DNA from: Bartonella sp. AU55XJBT
GTDB lineage: Bacteria; Pseudomonadota; Alphaproteobacteria; Rhizobiales; Rhizobiaceae
NCBI RefSeq assembly: GCF_028618525.1
Contig: NZ_JAQITC010000004.1
Coordinates: 101,219 to 165,218 of the forward strand
DNA length: 64,000 bases
Direction: 5' to 3'
The position numbers and the translations under genes were made by a program. The notes under the pieces are model-generated. The model ran no database searches. It was given only the letters and a program-made list of their open reading frames with translations, and was not told where the DNA came from. Of this stretch, positions 23,749 through 35,014 are shown piece after piece. Each line of letters starts with the position of its first letter. The stretch's first letter is position 1.

Positions 23749-24633
23749 CTAATATTGTACACGACGCTCAATCCAGCGAAACTGGATAAACGTTAAGACA
23801 ATAACCATCAACATCAATATTGTTGATTGTGCTGCTGATGTACCGATTATTTGATTTCTAAAGCCATCGTCGTATACTTTATAGACGAGAATGCTCGTTG
23901 CGCGCGCTGGGCCTCCAGAAGTTGTGTTGTCAATAATACCAAAAGTATCAAACATAACATAATTGATATTGACGATAAGAAGAAAAAATGTCGTTGGTGA
24001 AATTTGCGGAAAGACCACAGTCCAAAATCGTTTAAAGGGACCAGCACCATCAATGGCGGCTGCTTCTATTTGAGAACGCGGAACGGACTGAAGAGCTGTA
24101 AGAAAAAAAAGAAAATTGTAAGAAATTTGTTTCCAGCTAGCAGCAATGACAATCAGAATCATCGCTTGAGTGCCATTAATACGATAATTCCATAGCACCC
24201 CTATTTTCTCAAGAAGAAAAGGAATAATCCCAATGGTAGGATGAAAGATAAACAACCATAATATACCTGCCAATACTGGAGCAACAGCATAGGGCCAGAG
24301 CAAAAGCATTGTATAAGCTTTTTTTGCACAGATCACACGATCAACACAGACAGCCAAAAGAAGTGATATGGTCATTGAAGCGACAGTAACTGAAATAGAA
24401 AATACCGCTGTTGTAAAAAGTGATTGCAGATAAGTAGGATCAGAAAGAACAGTTAGATAATTTTCAAAACCAATAAAGGTTGTTGTAAAGCCAAAAGGGT
24501 CTTCACGCTCAAAGGAGGATTTTATGGCTTGAGCAGCAGGCCAAAAGAAAAACAAAAAAGTCACAAGGAGTTGAGGAAAAAGCAATCCGTAAGAAAGGAG
24601 ACTATTTTTAAAATATGCATGTTTTTCTTGCAT
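23749..24633 (-). CDS. ugpA: sn-glycerol-3-phosphate ABC transporter permease UgpA
   Basis: 294 aa, six membrane spans, EAA loop SQIEAAAIDGAGPFKRFWTVVFPQISP. MalF-type permease partner of UgpE. It is separated from ugpB by about 95 bases holding a T-tailed hairpin, so it may be expressed at a lower level than the binding protein. Confidence 0.93.
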   Translation of the reverse strand: MQEKHAYFKNSLLSYGLLFPQLLVTFLFFFWPAAQAIKSSFEREDPFGFTTTFIGFENYLTVLSDPTYLQSLFTTAVFSISVTVASMTISLLLAVCVDRVICAKKAYTMLLLWPYAVAPVLAGILWLFIFHPTIGIIPFLLEKIGVLWNYRINGTQAMILIVIAASWKQISYNFLFFLTALQSVPRSQIEAAAIDGAGPFKRFWTVVFPQISPTTFFLLIVNINYVMFDTFGIIDNTTSGGPARATSILVYKVYDDGFRNQIIGTSAAQSTILMLMVIVLTFIQFRWIERRVQY

Positions 24634-24680
24634 TCGCAGGGCTCTTTAAATGTAGAGACTTTAAAAAGATAAACAAAAAG

Positions 24681-24703
24681 GACTCAACTACTTTTGTTGA
24701 GTC
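24681..24703 (-). terminator. attenuating hairpin between ugpB and ugpA
   Basis: GACTCAAC and GTTGAGTC form an eight-base stem with a seven-base loop. Read on the minus strand it is followed by CTTTTTGTTT. This is the usual form of a partial terminator that lets a binding-protein gene be expressed above its permeases. Confidence 0.65.
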
Positions 24704-24728
24704 TTTAATGTTTAACAAAAAAACGAAA

Positions 24729-26063
24729 TTAATGATTGGATTTTTCAAATTCACGCAAGAGTTTATTTCCACGTTCAACGGTCTCATCTAAGCCATCTTT
24801 CGGTGTTTTTGAACCACTAAGAACAGCTTCCAACTCTTGATCAAGAATGGTACGGATTTGTGGTAAATTACCAAATCTTATTCCTTTCGAGTTAACTGTT
24901 GGTGGATTAAGATTGATCTGTTTTATAGCGATATCAGCCCCTGGCGTTTTTTCATAGAAATGTTGTTTTTTGCTCAATTCATAAGTCGCTTTTGTCGTTG
25001 GAAGATAACCTGTTCCTTGATGCCATTTTGCTTGATTTTCTGTTTTTGAAAGAAATTTAAGAAAAGCTGCTGCTCCAGCATATTCCTTTGGAGTATGCCC
25101 CTTAAACGCCCAAATAGAAGCTCCCCCAATAACTGAATTTTGTGGTGCACCTTCTGCATCCTTATAATACGGTAACATACCAACACCCACATTAAACTGA
25201 GCTTCAGAAACAATTCCAGCATGTGATCCTGAAGATTGCATAAAAATTGCACAGTTTTGTGCCATAAACATTGGTGTTGAATCTAATGCGCCTGCAGGAC
25301 CACCATAGCGGAAAATACCTTGATCAGACCACCTTTTCAGGTCTGTCCACATTCGTACTTGTAAAGGCCCGTTAAATGTAAGCTCTGAATCAAATCCTTT
25401 AAAGCCATTTTGCTTCGTTCCAAAAGGAACATTATGCAAGGCTGAAAAATTTTCTATACCAATCCATTGAGCTGCATAAGCCATGGTAAAACCGCATGTT
25501 GCCGCTTTAGTCTCAAGAATTTTTTTAGAAAAATCTTCTATATCTTGCCATGTTTTAGGGGGCTGTTCTGGATCAAGTCCTGCTTTTTTAAAGATATCTT
25601 TGTTGTAATAAAGGATTGGTGTTGAAATATTGAATGGCATAGAGATTATATGCCCCTGTTCATCCGAGTAATAACCGCTAATAGCAGGAAAATAATCTGT
25701 AGGATCGAATTCTTGTTTTGTATCAGCCATAAGTTGATAAAATGGATAGATCGCGCCTTTTGCTGCCATCATAGTTCCAGTACCAACGTCATAAATTTGG
25801 GCAAGAACGGGCTGTTTCTTTCCACGAAACGCTGCAATAAGTGCGACCAAACCCTCCTCATACTCGCCGCGAAATGAAGGCACAACTTTATACTCAGATT
25901 GGCTTGCATTAAAATCGTTAATGAGACTTTCAGTTTGCTTTCCTAATTCACCACTCATAGAATGCCAAAAGCTGATTTTCGTCTGCGCAGAACTTGCTGT
26001 TATTCCAGCTGTGGACATTATGATAGCAACCGTAGCCGCTATGAAAAGATAAAAACGACTCAT
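24729..26063 (-). CDS. ugpB: periplasmic sn-glycerol-3-phosphate-binding protein
   Basis: 444 aa with signal peptide (MSRFYLFIAATVAIIMSTAG, cleavage near SSAQ). Family 1 extracellular solute-binding fold, with ISFWHSMSGELGKQ and the central VIGGASIWAF typical of UgpB. It delivers glycerol-3-phosphate or glycerophosphodiesters to UgpAEC. First gene of the operon. A possible PhoB-type site lies about 60-75 bases upstream. Confidence 0.93.
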   Translation of the reverse strand: MSRFYLFIAATVAIIMSTAGITASSAQTKISFWHSMSGELGKQTESLINDFNASQSEYKVVPSFRGEYEEGLVALIAAFRGKKQPVLAQIYDVGTGTMMAAKGAIYPFYQLMADTKQEFDPTDYFPAISGYYSDEQGHIISMPFNISTPILYYNKDIFKKAGLDPEQPPKTWQDIEDFSKKILETKAATCGFTMAYAAQWIGIENFSALHNVPFGTKQNGFKGFDSELTFNGPLQVRMWTDLKRWSDQGIFRYGGPAGALDSTPMFMAQNCAIFMQSSGSHAGIVSEAQFNVGVGMLPYYKDAEGAPQNSVIGGASIWAFKGHTPKEYAGAAAFLKFLSKTENQAKWHQGTGYLPTTKATYELSKKQHFYEKTPGADIAIKQINLNPPTVNSKGIRFGNLPQIRTILDQELEAVLSGSKTPKDGLDETVERGNKLLREFEKSNH

Positions 26064-26121
26064 GGTTCACCCTTTCTGAAGTGATGAAATACAAACTACC
26101 CCTGAATTTATAGTATTACAC

Positions 26122-26139
26122 ATGAACATGCTATGACAA
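26122..26139 (-). promoter_or_regulatory. possible PhoB-type half-sites before ugpB
   Basis: On the minus strand TTGTCAT and TGTTCAT lie 11 bases apart start to start, the period of Pho box repeats. The first matches CTGTCAT at six of seven, the second at four of seven. Phosphate control of ugp is known in other bacteria; here it is a weak match. Confidence 0.3.
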
Positions 26140-26439
26140 TTTTATTTCAGAAATACACCCTCTCATTTAAACAGGAACCACCAAAAGGTCAAATGAATTT
26201 GTGTAGATTTATTCGTTTTCTTTTATAAGCTTTCTTATGGTTTAAAGAGATACGCGTTTGTAACGAGCTGAAAAAAGTGAGATGACCTAAACAAGCACGG
26301 GAATAAGTAAAAAGATATAGATCGTAAATGTCATTTAATGATAATGACTTTGTAATATATATAATATCTGGATTTACTTTTTTCAAAAAAGAATTGTTTA
26401 TTCTTTTGTTATTTGTCTTACAATTTTCGGCTTATAACC

Positions 26440-26655
26440 TTAACACGATGTTGCTGCTGAATTTAATGAAGAGACACATAGAATTTTTCTTAAAATTAAG
26501 AAAATCATTTTGAAGCGCTTAATAGTCTCCTTCCCCGCAATGGGATCACACCTTTTATGCAAAACAAAATGATATATTGTATGACCAATTTCCATGCCGT
26601 TAAAAAATCTTTTAATACATCTACATTTCATGATAGCCCCTATAAAACAAGCCAT
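26440..26655 (-). CDS. possible small hypothetical protein, 71 aa
   Basis: ATG at 26655 is preceded by GGAGAGG at four bases, a strong ribosome site that chance frames rarely have. The product has six Cys, a basic middle (CRCIKRFFNG, HKRCDPIAGKE) and a hydrophobic stretch near 50-58. I recognise no family. It lies alone between ugpB and the phosphodiesterase gene on the same strand. It may also be a decayed gene. Confidence 0.35.
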   Translation of the reverse strand: MACFIGAIMKCRCIKRFFNGMEIGHTIYHFVLHKRCDPIAGKETIKRFKMIFLILRKILCVSSLNSAATSC

Positions 26656-26917
26656 AAAACCTCTCCGCTAAAGTATATAAGACTTTTTGTACGTCATCAT
26701 TTTTATACTTTATAAAAGTGCAAAACGATACCATCATACGATGCCCCTCATCCTTCAATAAGCCTTGCTTTTAAGAGAGTTTAAATGAATATTTTATTTT
26801 TTTTCAATAGCTTTTTATCCACACATCAATTCCGCTCGTAATATGCAAATGAATGATTTTGCTTGATTCATTGTAAAAAATTTGAAGTGAGAAAATCTTT
26901 TGATATTAAGAGCTCTC

Positions 26918-26942
26918 AACTCAATATAAAAAGTATTGAGTT
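26918..26942. repeat. inverted repeat, nine-base arms
   Basis: AACTCAATA and TATTGAGTT flank a seven-base spacer. Lies about 110 bases beyond the stop of the phosphodiesterase gene on the minus strand. It may end that transcript, but T-runs are short. Confidence 0.4.
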
Positions 26943-27049
26943 ATCATTAAAAATCAACGTGTTATTATTGCGCAAAAGAAAACACTTCCTACTTTTTTCC
27001 ATGAGGCTAGCTTTATGAAGGGACAGTGATTTTGTAGAAGTATATTTTT

Positions 27050-27784
27050 TTACCTTTGTGCACGCAATTGCAATGCAAGATCCGGTTGATCTGTCGTAAT
27101 GTAATGTACAGGCATATTAAGCCAATGTGATAACCGAACTTTTCCGTTGATTGTCCATACTCCTACAGTAAAACCAGCTTCAAGCGCTGCTTCAATAAAA
27201 TCCTGTGAGGCAATGGAACCATCTAAACTTAAATCAGAATACCCCAATTGTTTCCATTCAGAAAAATGGCGATACATATCACCTTCAAAATTATCAACAC
27301 ATGGACCAGATGGTATGCCTGCTTCAATAAAAGGACGAAGGATCAAAGGATCAAAACTAATGGCAGAAACCCGTTCTGATAAATTTCGACTTTTTATGAG
27401 TGCAAGCGCTTTTTGGGATAAGATTGTTTCACGCTCCACTTCACCACATGTTTTGATTTCAAGATGCAAACCAACATTGGTTGGTGCTAAAAGATCAAGT
27501 ACTTCTTCTAATAAAGGAGGTGCTTCTTGGCTTCCTTTCACACAGAGTTGTTTGCGTGTTTCATTATCAATATTGTGAATATATCCTTTTTTGCCAACCA
27601 ATTGATCTAGACGGAAATCGTGAAAAACAACCACCTCACCACTTTTAAGCAAATGAACATCACATTCAACTTCATCAACACCTAACGCTATAGCGTTAAT
27701 AAATGCTGAAAAGGTATTTTCAGGATAAAGATGCGCTCCACCACGGTGTGCAACAATTTTTTTCTCAGACATGCAAAATTTCAT
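27050..27784 (-). CDS. ugpQ: glycerophosphodiester phosphodiesterase
   Basis: About 244 aa from ATG 27784 (or 240 from 27772); a frame reaching 27886 lacks family content. GDPD domain: VAHRGGAHLYPENTFSAF holds the catalytic His and Arg, followed by DEVECDVHLLKSGEVVVFHDFRLD with metal-binding Glu, Asp and second His, and later HLEIKT. Releases glycerol-3-phosphate from glycerophosphodiesters. Upstream of ugpBAEC on the same strand, it fits a shared pathway. No signal peptide, so cytoplasmic action is likely. Confidence 0.9.
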   Translation of the reverse strand: MKFCMSEKKIVAHRGGAHLYPENTFSAFINAIALGVDEVECDVHLLKSGEVVVFHDFRLDQLVGKKGYIHNIDNETRKQLCVKGSQEAPPLLEEVLDLLAPTNVGLHLEIKTCGEVERETILSQKALALIKSRNLSERVSAISFDPLILRPFIEAGIPSGPCVDNFEGDMYRHFSEWKQLGYSDLSLDGSIASQDFIEAALEAGFTVGVWTINGKVRLSHWLNMPVHYITTDQPDLALQLRAQR

Positions 27785-27972
27785 ACTTCCCAATTTTAAA
27801 TGACAATGGTTTAAATGACGTTGGCTCTCAATAATATTAGCGTATAGATTTTCAGATAAAAGTTTATACCCTATAAATGAGCACAATTATTTTTTAAGAT
27901 TTTTTCTACATCTTTCTAAATATAAAACCCTTAATCATATTTTATCCTTAAAAATCTTATCCTTCATTTCAA

Positions 27973-29529
27973 TTATTCCCATTCAATGGTCCCAGGAGGC
28001 TTTGAGGTTACATCATAAACAACACGATTAATCCCTCTAACTTCGTTAATAATGCGTGCTGCCGTCTTACTTAAAAACGCCATATCATAGGGATAAAAAT
28101 CAGCAGTCATTCCATCAACAGATGTGACGGCACGAAGAGCACAAACAAATTCATAAGTGCGACCATCGCCCATCACACCAACAGTTTGAACAGGAAGAAG
28201 AACAGCAAAAGCTTGCCAAATTTCGTCATAAAGACCGGCTTTACGGATTTCCTCAAGATAAATAGCATCTGCTTCACGTAAAATTTCTAATTTTTCACGG
28301 GTCACAGCCCCTGGACAGCGAATTGCAAGACCAGGTCCTGGAAAAGGATGGCGACCAATAAACTGCTCGGGTAACCCTAACTCTCGCCCTAGCAAGCGAA
28401 CCTCATCCTTAAAGAGCTCACGCAACGGTTCTACAAGTTTCATATTCATCTGTTCTGGTAACCCCCCCACATTATGATGGCTTTTAATGGTTACCGATTC
28501 ACCAATAGCAGAGACACTCTCAATAACATCTGGATAAAGTGTTCCTTGTGCTAAAAACTCTGCACCTCCTATTTTTTTCGTTTCTTCTTCAAAAACTTCA
28601 ATAAAAAGGCGACCAATCGTTTTGCGCTTTTTTTCTGGATCTGTCTCGCCTTCTAAAGCATTAAGAAATATATCGGCAGCATCAACGTGAATAAGCTCTA
28701 TGTTATAGTGATCGCGAAATAATGTAAGAACTTCCTGTGCCTCATTCTTACGCATTAATCCATGATCAACCAAAATACATGTCAGTTGATCTCCTATGGC
28801 TTCATGAAGGAGTACCGCTACAACAGAAGAATCCACCCCTCCTGAAAGACCACAAATCACGCGACTTTTCCCAACTTTTTGTCGTATCGTAGCAATTGCC
28901 TGCTCACGATAAGAAGCCATTGACCAACTACCTTTAATAGCAGAAATTTTATGAATAAAATTTTGTAAAAGTTTTGTACCATCTGGTGTATGGATAACTT
29001 CAGGATGAAACTGTACCGCATAAAAACGTCTTTTCTCATCAGAAATAGCCGCATAAGGAGCTCCTTTTGAGGTTCCTATGACACGAAAACCTTCTGGTAA
29101 AGCTGCCACACGATCACCATGGCTCATCCATACTTGATAATGAGAACCTTTTTCCCACACGCCATCAAAAAGGGTACTCTCCTCTTGGATTTCCAAAAAA
29201 GCACGACCAAATTCACGCTCATGTCCAGCTTCAACCTTTCCTCCAAGCTGAACACACATGACCTGCTCCCCATAACAAATACCAAGAATCGGAATACCTG
29301 CCTCAAAAATTTCCATTGGAGCACGTGGCGACCCTTCATCAATGACGGAATAAGGACTTCCTGATAAAATAACAGCTCTAGGATTTATGCGGTGCACAGC
29401 TTCTAAAGCCAATTGAAAAGGAACAATTTCACAATATACCCCCATTGCTCTTACACGTCGTGCAATAAGTTGTGTAACTTGTGAACCAAAGTCAATAATA
29501 AGAACAGTGTCTGGATGTGATATGCTCAT
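27973..29529 (-). CDS. guaA: GMP synthase (glutamine-hydrolysing)
   Basis: 518 aa from ATG 29529 ([20 protein letters not shown]); an open frame reaches 29595 but the shorter start fits the family. Class I amidotransferase domain with GICYGEQ nucleophile Cys and QFHPEV; then the ATP-pyrophosphatase loop [11 protein letters not shown]; then the C-terminal dimer domain ending PPGTIEWE. Converts XMP to GMP. guaB lies about 2.3 kb upstream on the same strand, so the two GMP steps are close but not in one operon. Confidence 0.97.
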   Translation of the reverse strand: MSISHPDTVLIIDFGSQVTQLIARRVRAMGVYCEIVPFQLALEAVHRINPRAVILSGSPYSVIDEGSPRAPMEIFEAGIPILGICYGEQVMCVQLGGKVEAGHEREFGRAFLEIQEESTLFDGVWEKGSHYQVWMSHGDRVAALPEGFRVIGTSKGAPYAAISDEKRRFYAVQFHPEVIHTPDGTKLLQNFIHKISAIKGSWSMASYREQAIATIRQKVGKSRVICGLSGGVDSSVVAVLLHEAIGDQLTCILVDHGLMRKNEAQEVLTLFRDHYNIELIHVDAADIFLNALEGETDPEKKRKTIGRLFIEVFEEETKKIGGAEFLAQGTLYPDVIESVSAIGESVTIKSHHNVGGLPEQMNMKLVEPLRELFKDEVRLLGRELGLPEQFIGRHPFPGPGLAIRCPGAVTREKLEILREADAIYLEEIRKAGLYDEIWQAFAVLLPVQTVGVMGDGRTYEFVCALRAVTSVDGMTADFYPYDMAFLSKTAARIINEVRGINRVVYDVTSKPPGTIEWE

Positions 29530-29661
29530 AGAAAACCAATCAACAATTGTAAAAGAGAACTCATGAGAGTTATGATTCAATCTTTCTCTTTTCACAAGCC
29601 TGTTTTCTTAAGAAAAGAATTATTCTTGTAAAATTTATGATAAAAAATGCAAAAATATAGA

Positions 29662-30948
29662 TCAATGTTTTTTTTGCAACACAGATAAAAAGAAGCCATC
29701 TGTTTGTGTTGTTGCAGGCGATAAAGTCAACCCATAATTTGAAAAAACTGGTTGCACAGGAGAAAAACTAAAATGTTTCTGCCAAAGCACTTGCATCTCT
29801 ATTGGAGAAAAATGAGAATGTTGTTGAAGGAAATGGGAAATTTGTTCCTCATTTTCATCTGCAAAAAGAGAACAAGTAATATAGACTAAGCGCCCATTTG
29901 GCTTAAGATATTCTATCGCCTCATTCAAAATAGCCCTCTGTTCTGTTTGGCGTTGTTTTACCTGCTCTAATGTTAAACGCCATTTCGCATCTGGACGACG
30001 ACGCCATGTTCCTGTCCCACTACAGGGTGCATCTAACAAAACTCTATCCATCTGGCCTATTAGGGACTTCAGTTCTTCTTTTTGTACTCGTGTTTGTACA
30101 TTACGAACACCAGCGCGTCGAAGTCGATCAAAAATAGGCGCTAGGCGTGCTTTATCAAAATCATAAGCATAAATTTGCCCACGATTGTTCATATCGGAAG
30201 CTAAAGCTAATGTTTTGCCACCAGCACCTGCACAATAATCTAATACCTGCATGCTTTCTTGCGCTTCCACAAGATGAGCAACAATTTGAGACCCTAAATC
30301 CTGTATTTCAAAGTGCCCTTTTTGAAAAGCTGGTTCCACTTGAACATTGGGATGGCGATCAAATTTTTCAATCGGTGCAACTCTTAAAGCTTGCCGAAAC
30401 CATGAAAAAGATTGTAGTTTGGTTTTTGCTAACTCTTTCAGCACCTTTTCTGGTGTTGCCTTTAGGCTATTGACTCGTAGATCTAAAGAAGGACGCGTTG
30501 CTAACGCAGCAGCTTCCACGATCCAGTTGTCACCAAATAAAGGACAAAGATGTGCTTGACACCATTGAGGAATATCACCACGAATATAGTCTGGTGCATC
30601 CACTAATTGCCGCTTTTGCCACGATTTGCGCTGTTTATCCTCTAATAACTGCGGTGCAAACCGATCTCCTTCTAGCGCACGATCAATTTGCTCCAGCGTC
30701 ATTTTTCCCGTATCTAACAAGGTAGCAAAAACAATGTCCCGAATATCATCACTCTCCATACGCCATTGTAAAGAATATCGTCGTCTTAAAACATCATAAA
30801 CGATTGTACCAATGGCTGCACGATCACCTGCTCCAGCAAAGCGATGAGAAAGCCCCCAATCCTTTAAAGCTTCTCCTACGGGGCGATGCCTCATTTCTAT
30901 CTCTTTGAGAACATCTATTGCTGCTTGCAAACGCCCACCTAATCGCAT
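29662..30948 (-). CDS. RsmB/NOP-family RNA cytosine-5 methyltransferase
   Basis: 428 aa. An N-terminal NusB-like helical region is followed by a methyltransferase domain: LDYCAGAGGKTLALA SAM loop, DAPCSGTGTWRRRPDAKW with one catalytic Cys, and YITCSLFADENEEQ with the second. This matches the RsmB family that makes m5C in 16S rRNA, although the exact target base cannot be read. The start ATG has GGGAGAA ahead. It lies between guaA and the small stress-type gene. Confidence 0.9.
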   Translation of the reverse strand: MRLGGRLQAAIDVLKEIEMRHRPVGEALKDWGLSHRFAGAGDRAAIGTIVYDVLRRRYSLQWRMESDDIRDIVFATLLDTGKMTLEQIDRALEGDRFAPQLLEDKQRKSWQKRQLVDAPDYIRGDIPQWCQAHLCPLFGDNWIVEAAALATRPSLDLRVNSLKATPEKVLKELAKTKLQSFSWFRQALRVAPIEKFDRHPNVQVEPAFQKGHFEIQDLGSQIVAHLVEAQESMQVLDYCAGAGGKTLALASDMNNRGQIYAYDFDKARLAPIFDRLRRAGVRNVQTRVQKEELKSLIGQMDRVLLDAPCSGTGTWRRRPDAKWRLTLEQVKQRQTEQRAILNEAIEYLKPNGRLVYITCSLFADENEEQISHFLQQHSHFSPIEMQVLWQKHFSFSPVQPVFSNYGLTLSPATTQTDGFFLSVLQKKH

Positions 30949-31386
30949 TCATTTCTCCCATTAAAATAATAAAATTCTAAATCGTTTATATTATCTTCTT
31001 ATTGCCAATGAAATCTGGTCAAAGCTCTCAAAAATTTACATTCACTTTTAAAATGATCTGAGCATATTTTCTATAAGATCCAATTGAGTGTATCTAGATT
31101 TTTCTTTTCATTTTTTGCCCATTGGCTTTTTACCCTTCTAAAATACATAAAATCCTCTTACGCTAAAAGATACGCTGCCATACATAAAAAACTTCTTTCC
31201 ATCATGCATTACGAAAAAAACAAACTCTTTATTATTGCGTAAAATGAAATTTTCTCGACTTATATAAACAACAGGGAAAATCAAATATCTTCCATCTTGA
31301 AAATATTATCCCTCTGAAAAGCTTCTAACAAGATCAGACAAGCTCATCTTATTCTCAACCAAAAATTAACTTTTTAGAAAATGCTT

Positions 31387-31411
31387 GGAACCACTATTTG
31401 GCATGACCGTT
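31387..31411 (+). promoter_or_regulatory. EcfG-type general stress promoter
   Basis: GGAAC at 31387-31391 and CGTT at 31408-31411 are separated by exactly 16 bases, the GGAAC-N16/17-CGTT pattern of alphaproteobacterial EcfG (PhyR-NepR controlled) sigma factors. It lies 45 bases before the ATG of a small gene. Scanning the other gene-upstream regions by eye I found no second match. Confidence 0.65.
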
Positions 31412-31420
31412 TTTACTATA

Positions 31421-31434
31421 CTGGCAACTGCCAG
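31421..31434. repeat. 14-base palindrome in the leader of the small basic protein gene
   Basis: CTGGCA and TGCCAG flank AC, about ten bases after the CGTT element, so close to the expected transcription start. It could be an operator or a small 5' hairpin. Confidence 0.45.
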
Positions 31435-31455
31435 ATAATTTAAAAGGAGAAAATA

Positions 31456-31602
31456 ATGACTTATAATAATGGAAAAACAACTTCATCTAAAAGCCGTCAT
31501 AATACAATGCCCTCAAACAATGGAAAGAAATCCGTCCAAAGTGATCAGGCAAACACTCGCCAACGTGCGTCAAAGACAGGACGCAAGACAACAAAAAGTT
31601 AA
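31456..31602 (+). CDS. 48-aa basic hydrophilic protein, probably stress-induced
   Basis: ATG at 31456 has AAAGGAGAAA at six bases. The product is 48 aa, rich in Lys, Arg, Ser, Thr, Asn and Gln (MTYNNGKTTSSKSRH... ending GRKTTKS) with no Cys, Trp or hydrophobic stretch, so probably disordered. Upstream is an EcfG-type promoter and downstream a 13-base-stem terminator, so it forms a compact single-gene transcript. I recognise no family; small charged proteins are common in general stress regulons of Rhizobiales. Confidence 0.75.
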   Translation: MTYNNGKTTSSKSRHNTMPSNNGKKSVQSDQANTRQRASKTGRKTTKS

Positions 31603-31641
31603 TTCTAACTTTATATAATTTACTTCACACAAGTCTTAACA

Positions 31642-31674
31642 GAAAGAATTAGAGTTTTAGCCTCTAATTCTTTC
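31642..31674 (+). terminator. strong terminator after the 48-codon gene
   Basis: GAAAGAATTAGAG and its exact complement form a 13-base stem with a seven-base loop, followed by CTTTTC. The U-run is interrupted, but the stem is long. It can also serve the opposite strand. Confidence 0.75.
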
Positions 31675-31783
31675 CTTTTCTGAATTATGGTACCAAATTA
31701 TAAACAGAAAAAAGGGCCGTCTCTCTTCCTTATTCTCGGAAGATGTCACATCTATGCAATAGTGACGCTAAGCTCTTATTCCT

Positions 31784-33334
<1,551 letters not shown>

Positions 33335-33442
33335 TTAAAATACATGCGGTTCTCATAGGGTAGATTGGCAAAAAATTATGCCATGCTACAAACAAAATGA
33401 AAAGAAAAATAAATATTTTTTTAAAGTGTGGTTTATAAAAAT

Positions 33443-35014
33443 TTACAATTGCGATTCGATTGGTAACCAACTTATTATTTTTGCAAATGCGCGACGCCAA
33501 AAATTGCTTTCTGGCTCATAATCAATGCTATATTTTTTTTCATTTTCAATAAAATCCCAATAAATACGATTGTTCTTACCAAGACGAAGATGATAACTCA
33601 TTTCGCCCGTCGTTTCTTCACAAAACAACAAATCTAGCCTTGCTGTAATCGGAGCACATTCAAAAAGAATGCCCATTTCTGTATTGAGCGCTGCTGACCT
33701 GGGATCAAAGTTTAAAGATCCAATAAAAGCTGTTTTACGATCAACTAAAAAAGCTTTGGCATGTAAACTTGCCTTACTCGATCGAAATAATCGTAGCCCA
33801 TGGGGATTGCCTTCCGCTTTTAATTCATAAAGCTTAACACCACTTTTCAACAGTGCCTTACGATACGGGACATAACCACCATGCACTAATGCTACATCGG
33901 TCGCGGCCAAAGAATTTGTGAGAATTTTGACATCAACACCTTTTGAAACCAAATGACTAAAATTCTGCGTCCCAACCTTACCAGGAACAAAATAAGGGGA
34001 TGTAATTTGAACCGTTTTTTGGGCATTTCCAATAACCTTTGAGAGTACCTTCATAAGCCAATTGCTCGCTTTTTTACGCAATGCTTTTTCTGGAGGATCA
34101 GAAAGAACGACAACTTTATCGGCTAAAAATAACCGCCTTCCTGTCTGGATAAAACACTCGAAGTTAATGTGCTCTTTGACATAATCTAAATAAACTTTTG
34201 CAACTTTGGAATCCCGAAACTTTCGTAATTTATCTTTCCAATAGCTAAGATCGCTTGCGCTTTTAGGAAGAACCAAAGTATGAATTGGCAAAACAACAGT
34301 ACTATTCCAAAAATCATCAAAGATACTCTCCACCTTTTTAACAGAGGGACCGATTAACATCAAATCTAAATCTCGAAAATGAGATTCTTCAGCTGCATCA
34401 AAATAAGAATCTGCAAGATTACGTCCTCCTACAAAAGCGACCCTGCCATCAACAATAAAAGCTTTATTATGCATTCTCCGTGTTACAGTAATTGCCCGTA
34501 ATATAATCTCTAAACCACGGCGTAAACCACCTTTTCGCGATCGCCCTGGATTAAACATTCTCACCTCAATATGCGGATGTTTATCAAGCGCAATATAAGC
34601 TGGATCACGTGCCTGAGCATTAATATCATCCAAAAGCAGTCGCACCCGAACGCCCCGATCAGCTGCCTCAACTATTTCACTTAATAATAGACGCCCCGTT
34701 AAATCATCGTCCCAAATATAATACATCAAATCAAGGCTACGCCCAGCCTCTGCTGCGCCTATTGCACGAACACAAAACGCATCTAAATTGCTGATGATGA
34801 GGGAAAGGGCATCTTTATTAACCCCTAAACCATTTTCTTCTTCAGCTAATTGACTAACGATACGATCAAGCTTGGTTTCATCCTTCTGAATAGGCAACGC
34901 ATAAGAAGATTGTCCCCTAGCATTTTTCACAAAACGCCCATAGGTGTAAATTGCCAACATAGATGCAATAAAAAAAAAGAGAATAAAACCAACAACAATC
35001 TGTAAAAGAGTCAA
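33443..35014 (-). CDS. phospholipase D family protein, cardiolipin synthase-like
   Basis: 523 aa. One N-terminal membrane segment (about 5-28), then two HKD motifs: H182-x-K184-x4-D189 (HNKAFIVDGRVAFVGGRN) and H418-x-K420-x4-D425 (HAKAFLVDRKTAFIGSLN). That is the full double active site of the PLD superfamily. Cardiolipin synthase-like proteins of this type usually have two N-terminal membrane helices, so a different phosphatidyl transferase or phospholipase role remains open. Single gene with its own upstream region. Confidence 0.85.
   Translation of the reverse strand: MTLLQIVVGFILFFFIASMLAIYTYGRFVKNARGQSSYALPIQKDETKLDRIVSQLAEEENGLGVNKDALSLIISNLDAFCVRAIGAAEAGRSLDLMYYIWDDDLTGRLLLSEIVEAADRGVRVRLLLDDINAQARDPAYIALDKHPHIEVRMFNPGRSRKGGLRRGLEIILRAITVTRRMHNKAFIVDGRVAFVGGRNLADSYFDAAEESHFRDLDLMLIGPSVKKVESIFDDFWNSTVVLPIHTLVLPKSASDLSYWKDKLRKFRDSKVAKVYLDYVKEHINFECFIQTGRRLFLADKVVVLSDPPEKALRKKASNWLMKVLSKVIGNAQKTVQITSPYFVPGKVGTQNFSHLVSKGVDVKILTNSLAATDVALVHGGYVPYRKALLKSGVKLYELKAEGNPHGLRLFRSSKASLHAKAFLVDRKTAFIGSLNFDPRSAALNTEMGILFECAPITARLDLLFCEETTGEMSYHLRLGKNNRIYWDFIENEKKYSIDYEPESNFWRRAFAKIISWLPIESQL

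Larger units (their letters stand above)
26064..27049. other. 986-base region between ugpB and the glycerophosphodiester phosphodiesterase gene
   Basis: Holds the ugpB upstream region, a possible 71-codon minus-strand gene (26440-26655) and an inverted repeat with nine-base arms at 26918-26942. Otherwise AT-rich and without reading frames I trust. No tRNA is seen. Confidence 0.55.
30949..31455. other. 507-base region upstream of the 48-codon basic protein gene
   Basis: AT-rich, no frame of note. At the right end it carries the EcfG-type promoter and a 14-base palindrome described separately. Confidence 0.6.

Noticed and set aside
26189..26386. 65-codon minus-strand frame upstream of ugpB
   Set aside because: Starts at TTG without a ribosome site in AT-rich spacer DNA.
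27147..27578. 143-codon frame opposite the phosphodiesterase gene
   Set aside because: Antisense shadow of a well supported GDPD gene.
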